A stretch of 64,000 nucleotides of DNA. Source: Dermacentor variabilis (taxonomy: Eukaryota; Arthropoda; Arachnida; Ixodida; Ixodidae). The stretch is taken from assembly GCF_050947875.1 (NCBI RefSeq), contig NC_134572.1, forward strand, positions 129,502,105-129,566,104. Direction: 5' to 3'. Of this stretch, positions 53,932 to 64,000 are shown one piece after another (position 1 is the stretch's first letter; the number at the start of each line of letters is the position of its first letter). The position numbers and the translations under genes were made by a program. The notes beneath the pieces are model-generated. The model saw only the letters and a program-made list of their open reading frames with translations, was not told the origin of the DNA and searched no databases.

Positions 53932-56900
53932 GCTTCAGACGCACCACGTGGACCCCTTCAGATCGTGCCCGGCGCCGCTGAGAATTCGAAATGCCGTCTG
54001 GCACGACCTCATAGTTCAGTTCGCCAACACGTCGGATGATCTTGTAGGGTCCGATATAGCGTCGCAATAGTTTCTCAGTGAGTCCTCGCCGACGTATTGG
54101 CGTCCAAACCCAAATACGGTCACCGGACTGGTACTCGACGAAGCGTCATCGGAGGTTGTAGTGTCGGCTGTCGGTACGCTGCTGGTTCTTGATCCGTAGG
54201 CGGGCGAGCTGTCGGGCTTCTTCGACGCGCTGGAGATAGCAGCGACGTCAACATTCTCTTCGTCAGTGACGTGTGGAAGCATGGCGTCGAGCGTCGTCGT
54301 CGGGTTCCTGCCGTAAACCAGCTTAAACGGCGTGATCTGTGTTGTTTCTTGCACCACCATGTTGTAAGCGAAGGTTACGTACGGCAGGACCGCGTCCCAC
54401 GTCTTGTGCTCGACGTCGACGTACATTGCTAGCATGTCGGCGAGGGTCTCGTTCAGGCGCTCCCTGAGACCATTCGTCTGCGGTTGGTAGGAAGTTGTCC
54501 TCCTGTGGCTTGAATGGCTGTATTGCAGAATGGCTTGGGTGAGCTCTGCTGTAAAGGCTGTTCCTCTGTCGGTGATGAGGACTTCTGGGGCACCATGTCG
54601 CAGCAGAATGTTCTCGACGAAAAATTTCGCCACTTCGGCTGCCTTTCGGTAAAGCTTTAGTTTCAGCGAAGCGGGTGACATAGTCCGTCGCCACGACGAT
54701 CCACTTATTTGCGGATGTTGACGCCGGAAACGGTCCCAACAAATCCATCCCGATCTGCTGAAATGGTCGGCAAGGAGGTTTGATCGGCTGTAGTAATCCT
54801 GCTGGCCTTGTCGGTGGTGTCTTGCGTCGCTGACAGTCTCGGCATGTCTTGATGTAACGGGCGACGTCGGCGGTCAGACGCGCCCATCAACACTTTTCCT
54901 GTATCCTCGACAGCATTCGGGAGAAGCCGAGGTGCCCAGTGGTTGGATCGTCATGTAGGGCGTGCAGTACTTCTGGACGCAGCGCTGACGGAACAACAAG
55001 AAGGTAGCGGACTGGTGAGAAGTTCTTCTTTACGAGCAGGTTGTTTTGTAACGTGAACGAAGACAATCCGCGCTTAAATTGCCTAGGTACTACGTCGGCG
55101 TTCCCTTCCGAATACTCGACGAGGCCTTTTAGCTCCGGGTCTGCTCGTTGCTGTTTAGTGAAGTCTTCCGCGCTTATTATTCCAAGGAAAGCGTCGTAGT
55201 CCTCGTCGTCTTGCGGCGGGGGATCGATGGGGGCGCGTGATAAGAAGACGGCGTCAGAGTGTTTTCTTCTGGACTTGTATATTACGGTGACGTCATATTC
55301 TTGCAGTCTGAGGCTCCACCGCGCCAGCCGTCCTGAAGGGTCCTTTAAGTTAGCTAGCCAACACAACGCGCGATGGTCGCTGACGATTTTCAATGGCCTG
55401 CTATATAGGTAAGGGCGGAATTTTGCTGTAGACCAAATGATGGCGAGGCATTCCTTTTCAGTCGTAGAATAATTGCCTTCCGCTTTTAACAGCGACCGGC
55501 TAGCATAAGATATTACCCGTTCATGTCCGTCTTTCTTCCGGACTAGGACGGCAACGAGGCCTATAGGCTACTGGCGTCAGTGTGGATTTCGGTATCGGCG
55601 TCTTCGTCGAAGTGTGCAAGTATACCGGCGGCGACTGCATGCGTCGTTTTAGTTCTTGAAATGCGTCGGCCTGCGGCGTTTGCCACTTGAATTCGACATC
55701 AGATTTGGTTAGATGCGTTAGCGGCTCAGCGATGCGTGAAAAGTCCTTGACAAACCGCCTATAGTAGGCACACATGCCAAGGAATCTACGCACTGCCTTC
55801 TTGTCGATGGGCTGCGGCAACTTTGCGATGGCAGCTGTTTTCTGCGGGTCGGGGCGTACTCCGGATTTGCTGATGACGTGGCCTAGCAACAGAAGCTCAT
55901 CGTAAGCGACGCGGCACTTTTCCGGCTTCAGAGTGAGCCCTGATGATTTGATGGCCTCTAGTACTGTCGCAAGCCGCCTAAGGTGATCTCCGAAATTTCC
56001 GGCGAAGACAACGACGTCATCCAAGTAAACAAGATACGGCTGCCACTTCAATCCTGTTAACACCGTGTCCATGACGCGCTGGAACGTTGCAGGCGCCCAG
56101 CACAGTTCGAATGACATGACCTTGAACTCGTAGAGGCCGTCTGGCGTGATGAAGGCGGTCTTTTCGCGATCTCTCTCGTCGACTTCTATTTGCCAGTAGC
56201 CAGACTTGAGGTCCATCGACGAGAAGTATTTAGCGTTGCAGAGCCGATCCAATGCGTCGTCTATCCGTGGAAGGGCGAATACGTCTTTCTTCGTTGTCTT
56301 GTTCAGTCGACGATAAACGACGCAGAAACGTAGGGTTCCGTCCTTTTTCTTCACCAGGACAACAGGAGCCGTCGAAAAATCCACGGGCCTTTCGACGGCT
56401 GGATGATGTCGTCGCGGAGCATTTCGTCGACTTGTTGCCTAATAGCTTCACGTTCTCGCGTCGAAACTCGGTAAGGGCTCTGGCGGAGTGGTTAAGCGCA
56501 CTCTTCGGATATTATGCGACGCTTTGCAACTGGTGTTTGTCAAATCCTCGATGACGTCGAAAAGCAGTCCTTGTATCGTCGGAGAAGACTTCTGATCTGT
56601 TGCTACTTACTCATAGGAAGACTTGGATTTACGTCGGAGTCTGGTTCTGGGACTATGCTCATCGGGGTAGATGTGGCAGAATCTGAGAGGACAAAGGCAT
56701 TGCTCGTTTCCACAATTTCCTCGATGTACGCGATTGTCGCGCCCTTGCTGATGTGCTTGAACTCTTGGCTGAAGTTGGTTAGCATCACTTCCGCTTTCCC
56801 TCCATGGGGTCGAGCGATCCCTCTTGCGATGCAAATTTCAAGGTCGAGCAGTAGATGTTGGTCGCCCTCGATGACGCCCTTTACGTAAGCGGGTGTTTCG

Positions 56901-56945
56901 GCGCCGACGGAAATAACAATGCTGGAGCGATGTCCACTCTCCGAA
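53932..56945 (-). pseudogene. Gypsy C pol (integrase, RNase H, RT), main part
   Basis: Minus-strand relative of gypsy A pol, frame-broken. From the right: a post-protease segment (HRSSIVISV...ICIARG...MLTNFSQEFKHISKGATIAYI, from about 56945), RT (VLVKKKDGTLRFCVVYRRLN, MDLKSGYWQIEV, YLDDVVVFA; frame 56384-55521), RNase H end and integrase zinc finger (DHRALCWLANL...HDDPTTGHLGFSR; frame 55393-54887). The integrase core follows (MDLLGPFPAS at 54748, ITDRGTAF, NGLRERLNETL) and then GPY/F (RRYIGPYKI; 54067-53940). Two residues are altered: FCVVYR for FCVDYR, and LRERLN for LTERLN beside the kept Glu. It stops at ...VHVVRLK where gypsy B begins and resumes at 44500. Confidence 0.88.
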
Positions 56946-57240
56946 AAGGAGTTGGAATGGATGGCGCTACTACGTAACTCTGATCTAAACTGGAATTCTT
57001 TCAAGAAATCATTTCTATTGAATTTTATGCCTATGAAAGCATAAACAGATTCTGCAGGCGACAGGTGCTGCAGCACCTCTTTAAAAAGAAATGTGAAAGA
57101 AAATGTGCGGCTCCGAGTGCGTGCTCATCTATACCGGCAACCTGCATATATGATACAGGTTTTCAACCCTTGGTGCACCTAAGAGTTCGAGCCAACCCTG
57201 AACGACAGCACACGGATACAAATTGGCTCCGTCCAATGAC

Positions 57241-57243
<3 letters not shown>
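56946..57243. other. Unassigned right flank of the nest
   Basis: Homology to gypsy A ends near 56945; the gag/protease half of gypsy C is missing. Nothing else recognised before the TA array. Confidence 0.4.

Positions 57244-57325
<82 letters not shown>
57244..57325. repeat. (TA)n microsatellite
   Basis: 82 bp of uninterrupted TA. Confidence 0.97.
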
Positions 57326-57330
<5 letters not shown>

Positions 57331-59391
57331 CTCCTCAGTGGTACCAGCTCTGGAACTTCGCTTAAAACTCCGAGAATGTACAGGACCCGAATCTGGAGTG
57401 GTTTAGCGACTGACATGCCCCCAGCGAACGACAACATGAAACTTGCATCTTCGCTCATCGCCCGATAAAAGTACTCACAATACCAAATCCAACCGAAAAG
57501 AAGGTTCTAATTGAAATACAGTCTGGTTTTGATTATAGTGTGTTAATGGATTTATTTCTTCTATTGTGGTGACAGACCAAGTGGCGTTTTATAGTTAGTT
57601 TTGTCGTCCAGGACAATCGGCAGATCCCCACAGCTTCCCGCCAATTACTGTGTCCGGATTCTACAATATGGTACCCCACGCAGAGTTCCGCAACTGGTAT
57701 ACGACTGAACAGCTCTATGAGACAGCTCAGGGTCTTCGTGGCTCTAGCCGTGATGTCATGAACGTACGCGGGCAGCTTTACGTTACCATGCTGAATACTG
57801 TATATAGACAGTCCTCCGCACTCTCTTCTTTTTCTTTCTTTCTTAAAAAACAAAAAAAATCACAGCGTGCGTGATGGTAGTGGTCGCGCAACTGTTTCGA
57901 CCCAGTGACATCGCAGTGGAAGCTGCAGCCGGCATCAGCCAATCAGGAGCGTGATCGTCCGAACGCGTGGATGATTGCCCTCCCGATTGGCTGGTGGTGG
58001 CTGGCGCATTCATACAAATGACGGGCATCACAAATCTCAGTATCGAGCGCTCTCTTGAGTTCAGTCTCGCGCGACAGGGCGCAGCAGCCCTACGCATTTC
58101 CACGTATCACATCCAAACAAAGCACAGCTTGCGCCACACACCGAGCGCGCGGGCCTTGCTTTATGCAGGAGGCTCACCTTAATCCGCGCTCCCCCGAACA
58201 AACTTAGTTTGGGCTGCTGCTTCCGGTTGCGCGCTATTCCGGGAGCACCCGCATGCGCGGCGAAACGCGCCGGTGAAATCGCCTTTTCAGCAAATGACTC
58301 CTAAATATTTTTGCTTTAGTTGCCTCGAAGAGCCGCCTGCACCACCCCGCGAGCACTGCACTGTATAGCTGGGACAACAAACTAGGCCTCGCGTTCGCTT
58401 CTAAGAGAAAGAGAGAGAGAGAGAGATACGGGGCATTCGTGCATGGCCGAAACGTCCCCACGTCAAATATTCATGGCCCGCTGCGGCGGAGAAACGCGGA
58501 AGCCCTTCCCGCTAGGCTGTCGGGAGCGCGCGCGTTGCTCTATAAACCATTATACCGTATGGCACAGCCACCACCGTGCTCGAGCTCCGGTCGGGACTGC
58601 TCCGCGTGGGAGCTTGAAGGAGGGACGGCTCCACATACGGGGTGGGGGGAGGCTCGCGCTGCCGTGACGGTCTTAGCAGACGCTCGGGTATGACGAGACG
58701 AAACGGACTATGCCGCCGATGCGCGTCTGGGAAAGCACAGAGCAAACGCACGAGAGTTTGAACCCGGGCTCACCGCTGTTGGAGTGAAGGAGGACGGCGC
58801 GTGCGTTTGTGTTACGTGCGTGCGTGCGAATCGCGGATCGGTGATTCGGCTGCCGACTGCCGGGACACCGAAGAAGAGATGGAGGCGTCTTTTCCCGTCC
58901 ATGCGTGCGTGGCTACGCGAGTGCGTGGGCGGCGTCGCGTAGGAGGAGGATGCCAGTTGGAAGGCGCCATTAAGATTTTACGTTGTGGGACGAACAAAAT
59001 GGCTGCGCGGAAAAGAACGCAAAAGCGCGTATGTCGAGCGCTCGCGCGCGCCTTTTTTTTTTTCTCTTTCTATCTTTGTTGGTCTCTCAAGAAACGAAAC
59101 GGATAAGGATTTCAACCCGGAAGAAGAAGAGACGGCCGATCCGGGAACACAAAAAAAAGCTGGCCGTTTGGTCCGAGACACAAGAGGTTTTCTCTATATC
59201 TACACAAGCTTAACGTGCTATTTTCCTTGCTTGAATCTTTCTTTTCTCCACCACACCGACGAAAAGGAGATAAGACTGGTTGAAAATGGCCCTTCTCTAT
59301 GGCTATTTCCCTCAGGGACTGCTCATTCGATCTCTTCTCGATGCACCGTGGCTGAGAACAAGGCGTGCACACACAAACAATATCTATATAT

Positions 59392-59397
<6 letters not shown>
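57326..59397. other. Unassigned interval, CpG-rich on the right
   Basis: 2 kb without a recognisable protein. 58440-59050 is CpG-rich with many CGTGCGTGCG-type steps and could be a promoter or first-exon region of an unrecognised gene; there is no supporting motif. A GA run lies at 58408-58425. Confidence 0.4.

Positions 59398-59451
<54 letters not shown>
59398..59451. repeat. (TA)n microsatellite
   Basis: About 54 bp of TA; a shorter TA run occurs at 59656-59674. Confidence 0.95.
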
Positions 59452-59454
<3 letters not shown>

Positions 59455-60171
59455 ACGTAGTATTAGATTAAATGGTTTCGCGTGTTTTTGTTTTTTTTGC
59501 CTGCGCACTGATATGACGCCATGGATGGGAGAGCACGTGGCTATGGGTTGTGTACTTAAGTGTATGTATGCCTTCGAATAAAGTTAGTTGTGAGTTCAGC
59601 GCTGTCCTGTGTGTTCCTGCCTTCTGTCGTCGTTTTTTCGCGCTGCCCCTTCAAGATATATATATATATATATATACACACATTACCGATAACTTTGGTG
59701 CTGCACGAAGGAAGGAAGTCACACGATGTGGTTGTATAAGTGCCAGATTAGAGAAAGCAATGGCAATTTCCAGCTCACGTTTTATACCAGGCTTCCTCGA
59801 TTTCGTGTAGGCAGCATTGTCCGCGTAGTTCGGAACATCGTCATCGTGTTCCGGTATTGAGTCATATTAATATTAACGTTACCGAAAAAAAAAAGAAAAG
59901 AAAGCACTTCAACTATGCTTGCAAACACGAAACATGTGCGTAAACACGGCACAGACGATATTTGCACGACAATGCGATGCGAGATTTTTATGACCTGCAT
60001 TAAGCTGTTACTTGTGCTCCCAAAGCGACGCTGTATAGACAATACCGCGACGAGATTTCGCGTGGATTCGTACTGACGTATTTAAGAAGCGTGTACATCC
60101 GCCCCGCGAGGAAGTGTACCCGCGGCTCTTGCTGCTTGCTTCAGGAGTCTGTTTCTGCCTCCTGTTTCTCG
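59452..60171. other. Unassigned non-coding interval
   Basis: No recognised gene. Confidence 0.4.
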
Positions 60172-60230
60172 CGAAAGGTAGCAAACCGGACGCCCGTCTG
60201 GTTTCCTTCCCTTTATTCGCTTTATTGACA
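60172..60230 (+). repeat. Degenerate LINE family A 3' tail
   Basis: AAAGGTAGCAAACCGGACGC...GTCTGGTTTCCTTCCCTTTA matches the tail motif GGTAGCAAACCGG...TGGTTAACCTCCCTGCC with a deletion. Confidence 0.45.
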
Positions 60231-60589
60231 ATTTCTCCCCCAGGAATCGGCCAGTCATAGGCCCCAGTGGCACTCCCGTGACACTGGCACGGAAGGGGCC
60301 TCTCAGATCAGGTGACAAGCCTGTACTATGAATGAGACAGCAGATTCCAATCGCTTATCGTTAGATAACAGTTGCGGATTACATTTTTTTTGTTTTTTGG
60401 AATAACTGCAGACAAGTGGAGAATAAAGTTTACGTAAGAGCCATCTATTGCAAGAAGCTGTTACGAATTCAGTGGTGCCTATCCAGAGATAGAATCACAT
60501 GATGCCAACAGACAATGAGACCAAGGAGAGCGTAGATTTACTTACTTGCGTTTTCTTTCCCTTCTTTTAAAAAATTGAGACCCAGAAAT

Positions 60590-60707
60590 TTTGAAGTCAA
60601 GGGAATTGAAACTGAATGAGAAAAGCAACTTGCCGCAAGCAGGCTCCGAACTCGCGTCTTCGAATTACGCGCGCGATGTTCTTACGCTACAGCGGCGCCT
60701 CTTTCTC
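60590..60707 (-). repeat. tRNA-derived SINE (family 2), minus copy
   Basis: Read on the minus strand: GGCGCCGCTGTAGCGTAAGA (A-box region), CGCGCGTAATTCGAAG, a B-box-like GAGTTCGGAGCC and GCGGCAAGTTGC. A CATTCAGTTTCAATTCCC body follows. Same layout as 14385-14580. Confidence 0.55.
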
Positions 60708-61720
60708 ATTCACTTTCTTGGATGTTACGCGTGTATTATAGATCTAGCCCCGGAAGTATTACACAGTGCCATGACTCACGGCCGCGGCCTCGGAGGACTG
60801 CGGGAGACGGAGCGTTGAGGAGCGTCTCAGAACGTCTTCTATAATGGGGGCGGGTGTGGCAGCTCTGGCGGATATAGATCATCAAGCCTTGAATAAAGGA
60901 GTATTGGAGCCCAATTCACAAAGCTTTTATACTCGGTTTCATACTTCTGGTGCAACGCTGTGGTAGCTACGCAAAGTAGTGCGGTCTCCAAATTTTATCA
61001 GTGCGCGCGTTCCGTCTATGCTTCTCTGGGCGCCAGCGCCGTTTGGTCGGTGCGAGCATGCACGTGAGGCTGCCGCGACGGGATGCAAATAAATAACAAC
61101 GAAAAGCAAATTGATATAAAACAGCGTGTTAGCAGCCGAATGAGCGCATGGTTTGTTGGCTTCTAAGAGTAAATTCTTATGTTAAGGGTATTAAATAAGA
61201 ATTTAAGGGTAAATTATTATTTTAGTGCTGGAACTGCCGCACTTCTCACCTGAAACAGCAACGACAGTAGAGGGAGCGTGGCGGGGAGGATGTTGGAGAG
61301 GGAATAAAGAGAGAGAGAAGGCAGTTTAGTGAGTTAAAAAGATACAATCCAGAATGGCGCCGAAGCGTGTACTTAGTGCCGAGAAGACGAAGGTTCGCAT
61401 AATGCGTCGCGCGGAACAAGAGCAATAAACACAAGCGGAGCAGGCGAGGTAACATTTCACATCACGTCACGACTGTCATATGCCGTCAATATCACCGCCA
61501 AATAACGTCAATGAACGCAAAACAGCAGACAAAGCTTCGCTTACATCGATTCCCACAGTGCCTGGGATCTACATATTTTTTAACAGTCCATGTAGTTTTA
61601 GCATTTGCATTTAGCGTCCCTTTAATGACGACGATGGAACGGCCCCGACGGCATCACGGTCACGAGCACATACTTTGTGATCCAAGCTGGTCGGCAACTT
61701 GGGCCAATGGGTCAGCGTAA
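60708..61720. other. Unassigned non-coding interval
   Basis: No recognisable gene. Confidence 0.4.
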
Positions 61721-61846
61721 GAGGACGGACGGACGGACGGACGGACGGACGGGCGGACGGACGGATGGATGGATGGATGGATGGATGGATGGATGGATGG
61801 ATGGATGGATGGTGGATGGATGGATGGGCGGGTGGACGGACGGATA
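61721..61846. repeat. (GGAC)n/(GGAT)n compound array
   Basis: GGAC units (61723-61764) change into GGAT units (61765-61827), then a short return to GGGCGGGTGGAC and GGAC. One GGT interruption at about 61811. Confidence 0.95.
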
Positions 61847-62380
61847 AACGCATGGTCGGATAGGCTCAAAAGGCCTGAAGCAGACAGAAAATGCTAATCA
61901 CATTAAAAAATAAGAATGAAAGAATACGCAATTACAACACTATAAAACTACCAATGAAGCTTGCACAAGACTCTAATGAAAAAAAATTTGGCAGCTGAAA
62001 AGTTCGTTATGGCCCGAGAATCCAACCCAGCTGCAACACTTTTCCAGAACGGTAGTTCTACCATGTGAACCAACCAGGGGCTAGCAGAAGGCAGCCCGAA
62101 GCTCGACATGCATGGTCGACAATTCAGAGCGTAGTAGCACTGAATAAGCAAATCAGTTCTGCTGAACTGAGCTGAAGGAAGATATTGTCAGCCACCCGTA
62201 AGTAGACCAAACTACAAAGGATACCCATACGGGTTTCACAGAAGGGGAAGCTTACATATTTATACATAATACGCGGATCACATGCTGCGTGTGAATCGGT
62301 CTACGCGAAGCTTATATGATGTATGCTTGTGTTAACGCAATATGTGCTAACCTTATGTGACGTGAAATTAATGTAGATGC
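61847..62380. other. Unassigned interval with a weak tRNA-like repeat
   Basis: Around 61990-62085 the minus strand reads TGGTTCACATGGTAGAAC and GGGTTGGATTCTC, which resemble A- and B-boxes of a tRNA-derived repeat. No gene. Confidence 0.35.
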
Positions 62381-62640
62381 TAGAGAGAGAGAGAGAGGAA
62401 AGGGGAAAGGCAGGGAGGTTAACCAGAGAAAAAGATCCGGTTGGCTACCCTACACTGGGGAGAGAGGGGAGGGGGAGGTAAAGTGGTAACAAAGTAAAGA
62501 TAAGGAAAGGAAGGAGCGTAGACACACAGTCACAATCGGTCACTGGCACCGAATACTGTCATCGCACAGCACAGTGACACTTGCCACACTATCAACATTT
62601 GTTCAGGCTACAGCCGCCTGTCCAATCCTATGTTGATGTA
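62381..62640 (-). repeat. LINE family A 3' UTR and tail
   Basis: Minus orientation: GA run (62381-62396), then GGGAAAGGCAGGGAGGTTAA and CCGGTTGGCTACCCTACAC, the best-preserved copy of the family tail. About 180 bp of probable 3' UTR follows on the right. No coding part recognised. Confidence 0.65.
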
Positions 62641-64000
62641 ATGCGTATGATGACGTTGCTTCTGTTGATGCGATGCACTTAAGTTGAGTTATTTATTCCT
62701 CGAACGAAGTGAATGATCGTTTCTGCCTCAGATTCGACCACATTCAGATCCATCACGGTCGACAGCTTCCATCACACGATCAATACGTTTCCATACTGAA
62801 ACGCTGCTGGTATCGTGGTGCATGTAGAGTTGCTAGTAGGTGTGCGTGTACTGGGACCTATGAAACGCGACGCCTGACATTTAACGCGTTTACACCCCTT
62901 GCAAAGACACGATCAATATTGCACCTCCCAGTCGAGACCTTTGGGGTCACATTAAACGGTACGCACACCATTGGCGATGCATAAACGAACGCCACTACGC
63001 AGCTGCTTCCCCGGTAATCCCCTCCACGACGATGTCACTGCTGTTCTTCGTGCTTTCTTTCTCCGCGCGTCAGCTATGTGAGAGAATCCCCCGCTACGTC
63101 ATCTATTCGACGAGGCAGCGACGCCAAAACGGGAAGAAAGTGGCAAAATATTTACAGATTCACATGCTACACCTGCGTGACAGTAATGCGTTATTGTTGT
63201 CAGGATCTAACCAGCCACTCATTTGATTTCGTTGCCTCGAGGATCGGCCCACCAGGTCATCAACTTTGATTACACGGCCTCTGAGCTCGGCCCGCTTTTG
63301 ATTACACTGTGATTGGCCCAGCTTACAATTAAGCCATCCGGGATAGGCCCAGTTTACAGGGCTAAAAACCCAGCAAAGCAATATCTCGAAGAGGTCGGCA
63401 AAGAAAGCTTCACTTTGAACAAATTGGCAGGGGAAGCACACACAGCGATAGCCGGGTTCAGCGTCACGCTCGAGATCCTCGGACAGTGCTCGCAATACGT
63501 GGGGACGACATGTGGACGCGACGCGGCACGAAAGGCAATCATTGCTGCGCAGCACGAACGGTACCCTGACAGAGACTAGGCGCCTAGCAACGCTGGCGTG
63601 ATGAGCACCGATAGCGGCGTTGCAGGCGCAGTACCTCGATGGGACACGATATGAGACCGAAGGAGAACCGTCGGTATCCGTAACTTATCCGTTGTGCGTT
63701 CCGACCATGCCAGGGTACGGCGCCGCAGTGTGGTGTGCACACAGCTGATCGTAAGGAACGCTGGCGCGTGCGCGCACAGCGCTCGTGCTAACGGCGGAAG
63801 GCAGAACGCTTCCCTGCAGAGCCGATTGAGCGGTGCGTGACGTTTTGTCCGCTTGGCTTGATTGTTTAAGCAGCCAAACGCACTGCGCATCGTTCGCGTT
63901 TCTGGGGACTTTCGTACACAGGCCGCGCTCAAGCCGTTGATACAGTAGGCAGCGCGGCGGCAGCGACGGCCAAAACACGCCCCCAGGGTCCGTGTAGTTG
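62641..64000. other. Unassigned interval to the window end
   Basis: An 88-residue frame at 63313-63579 and a 131-residue opposite frame have no recognisable domain. Nothing else supported. Confidence 0.4.

Noticed and set aside
63313..63579. 88-residue frame as a small host gene
   Set aside because: No recognisable domain, no splice or promoter evidence, opposite-strand frame of similar length.

Overview
The window looks like a repeat-dense intergenic stretch of an arthropod nuclear genome. A hard tick (Ixodidae) is the best guess. The reasons are tRNA-derived SINEs that resemble the tick Ruka family, a Penelope-like GIY-YIG endonuclease, several RNase H-bearing LINEs, Ty3/gypsy elements and many simple repeats. 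The species call comes from recall of family traits and was not tested by a search. No host protein gene, rRNA, intact tRNA or prokaryotic feature could be supported.

Layout. 1-2640: 5'-truncated minus-strand LINE with a damaged RT. 5687-6151: Penelope-like endonuclease fragment. About 6500-7662: possible solo LTR. 8170-13817: complete, very young Ty3/gypsy element (gypsy A) with 304-bp LTRs, open gag and pol, and an ATAT target-site duplication. 17880-20410: plus-strand RNase H LINE split by a minus-strand LINE (18596-19856) with an 11-bp duplication. 22268-22985 and 35095-36686: two copies of a second LINE family that share twin 3' hairpins and microsatellite tails. 23160-23265 and 29516-29622: foldback elements. 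29181-29719: LTR fragment. SINEs lie at 14385, 30296, 40186, 40510 and 60590, with other tRNA-like repeats around 3540, 31284 and 61990.

The most informative region is a three-level nest at about 44071-56945. A minus-strand gypsy (C) is split at the last codons of pol by a plus-strand gypsy (B, 44501-53931, 5-bp duplication GCTTC). Gypsy B is in turn split by an almost full-length LINE (46286-51981, minus). About 1.4 kb of gypsy B is present on both sides of that LINE, arranged as a target-site duplication would be but far longer than usual.

57-64 kb holds long TA arrays, CpG-rich sequence with no recognisable gene, LINE tails and a (GGAC)n/(GGAT)n array. Gypsy A is the only element here with all of its own coding capacity apparently open. 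The other coding segments are dead copies whose nesting records an insertion order.
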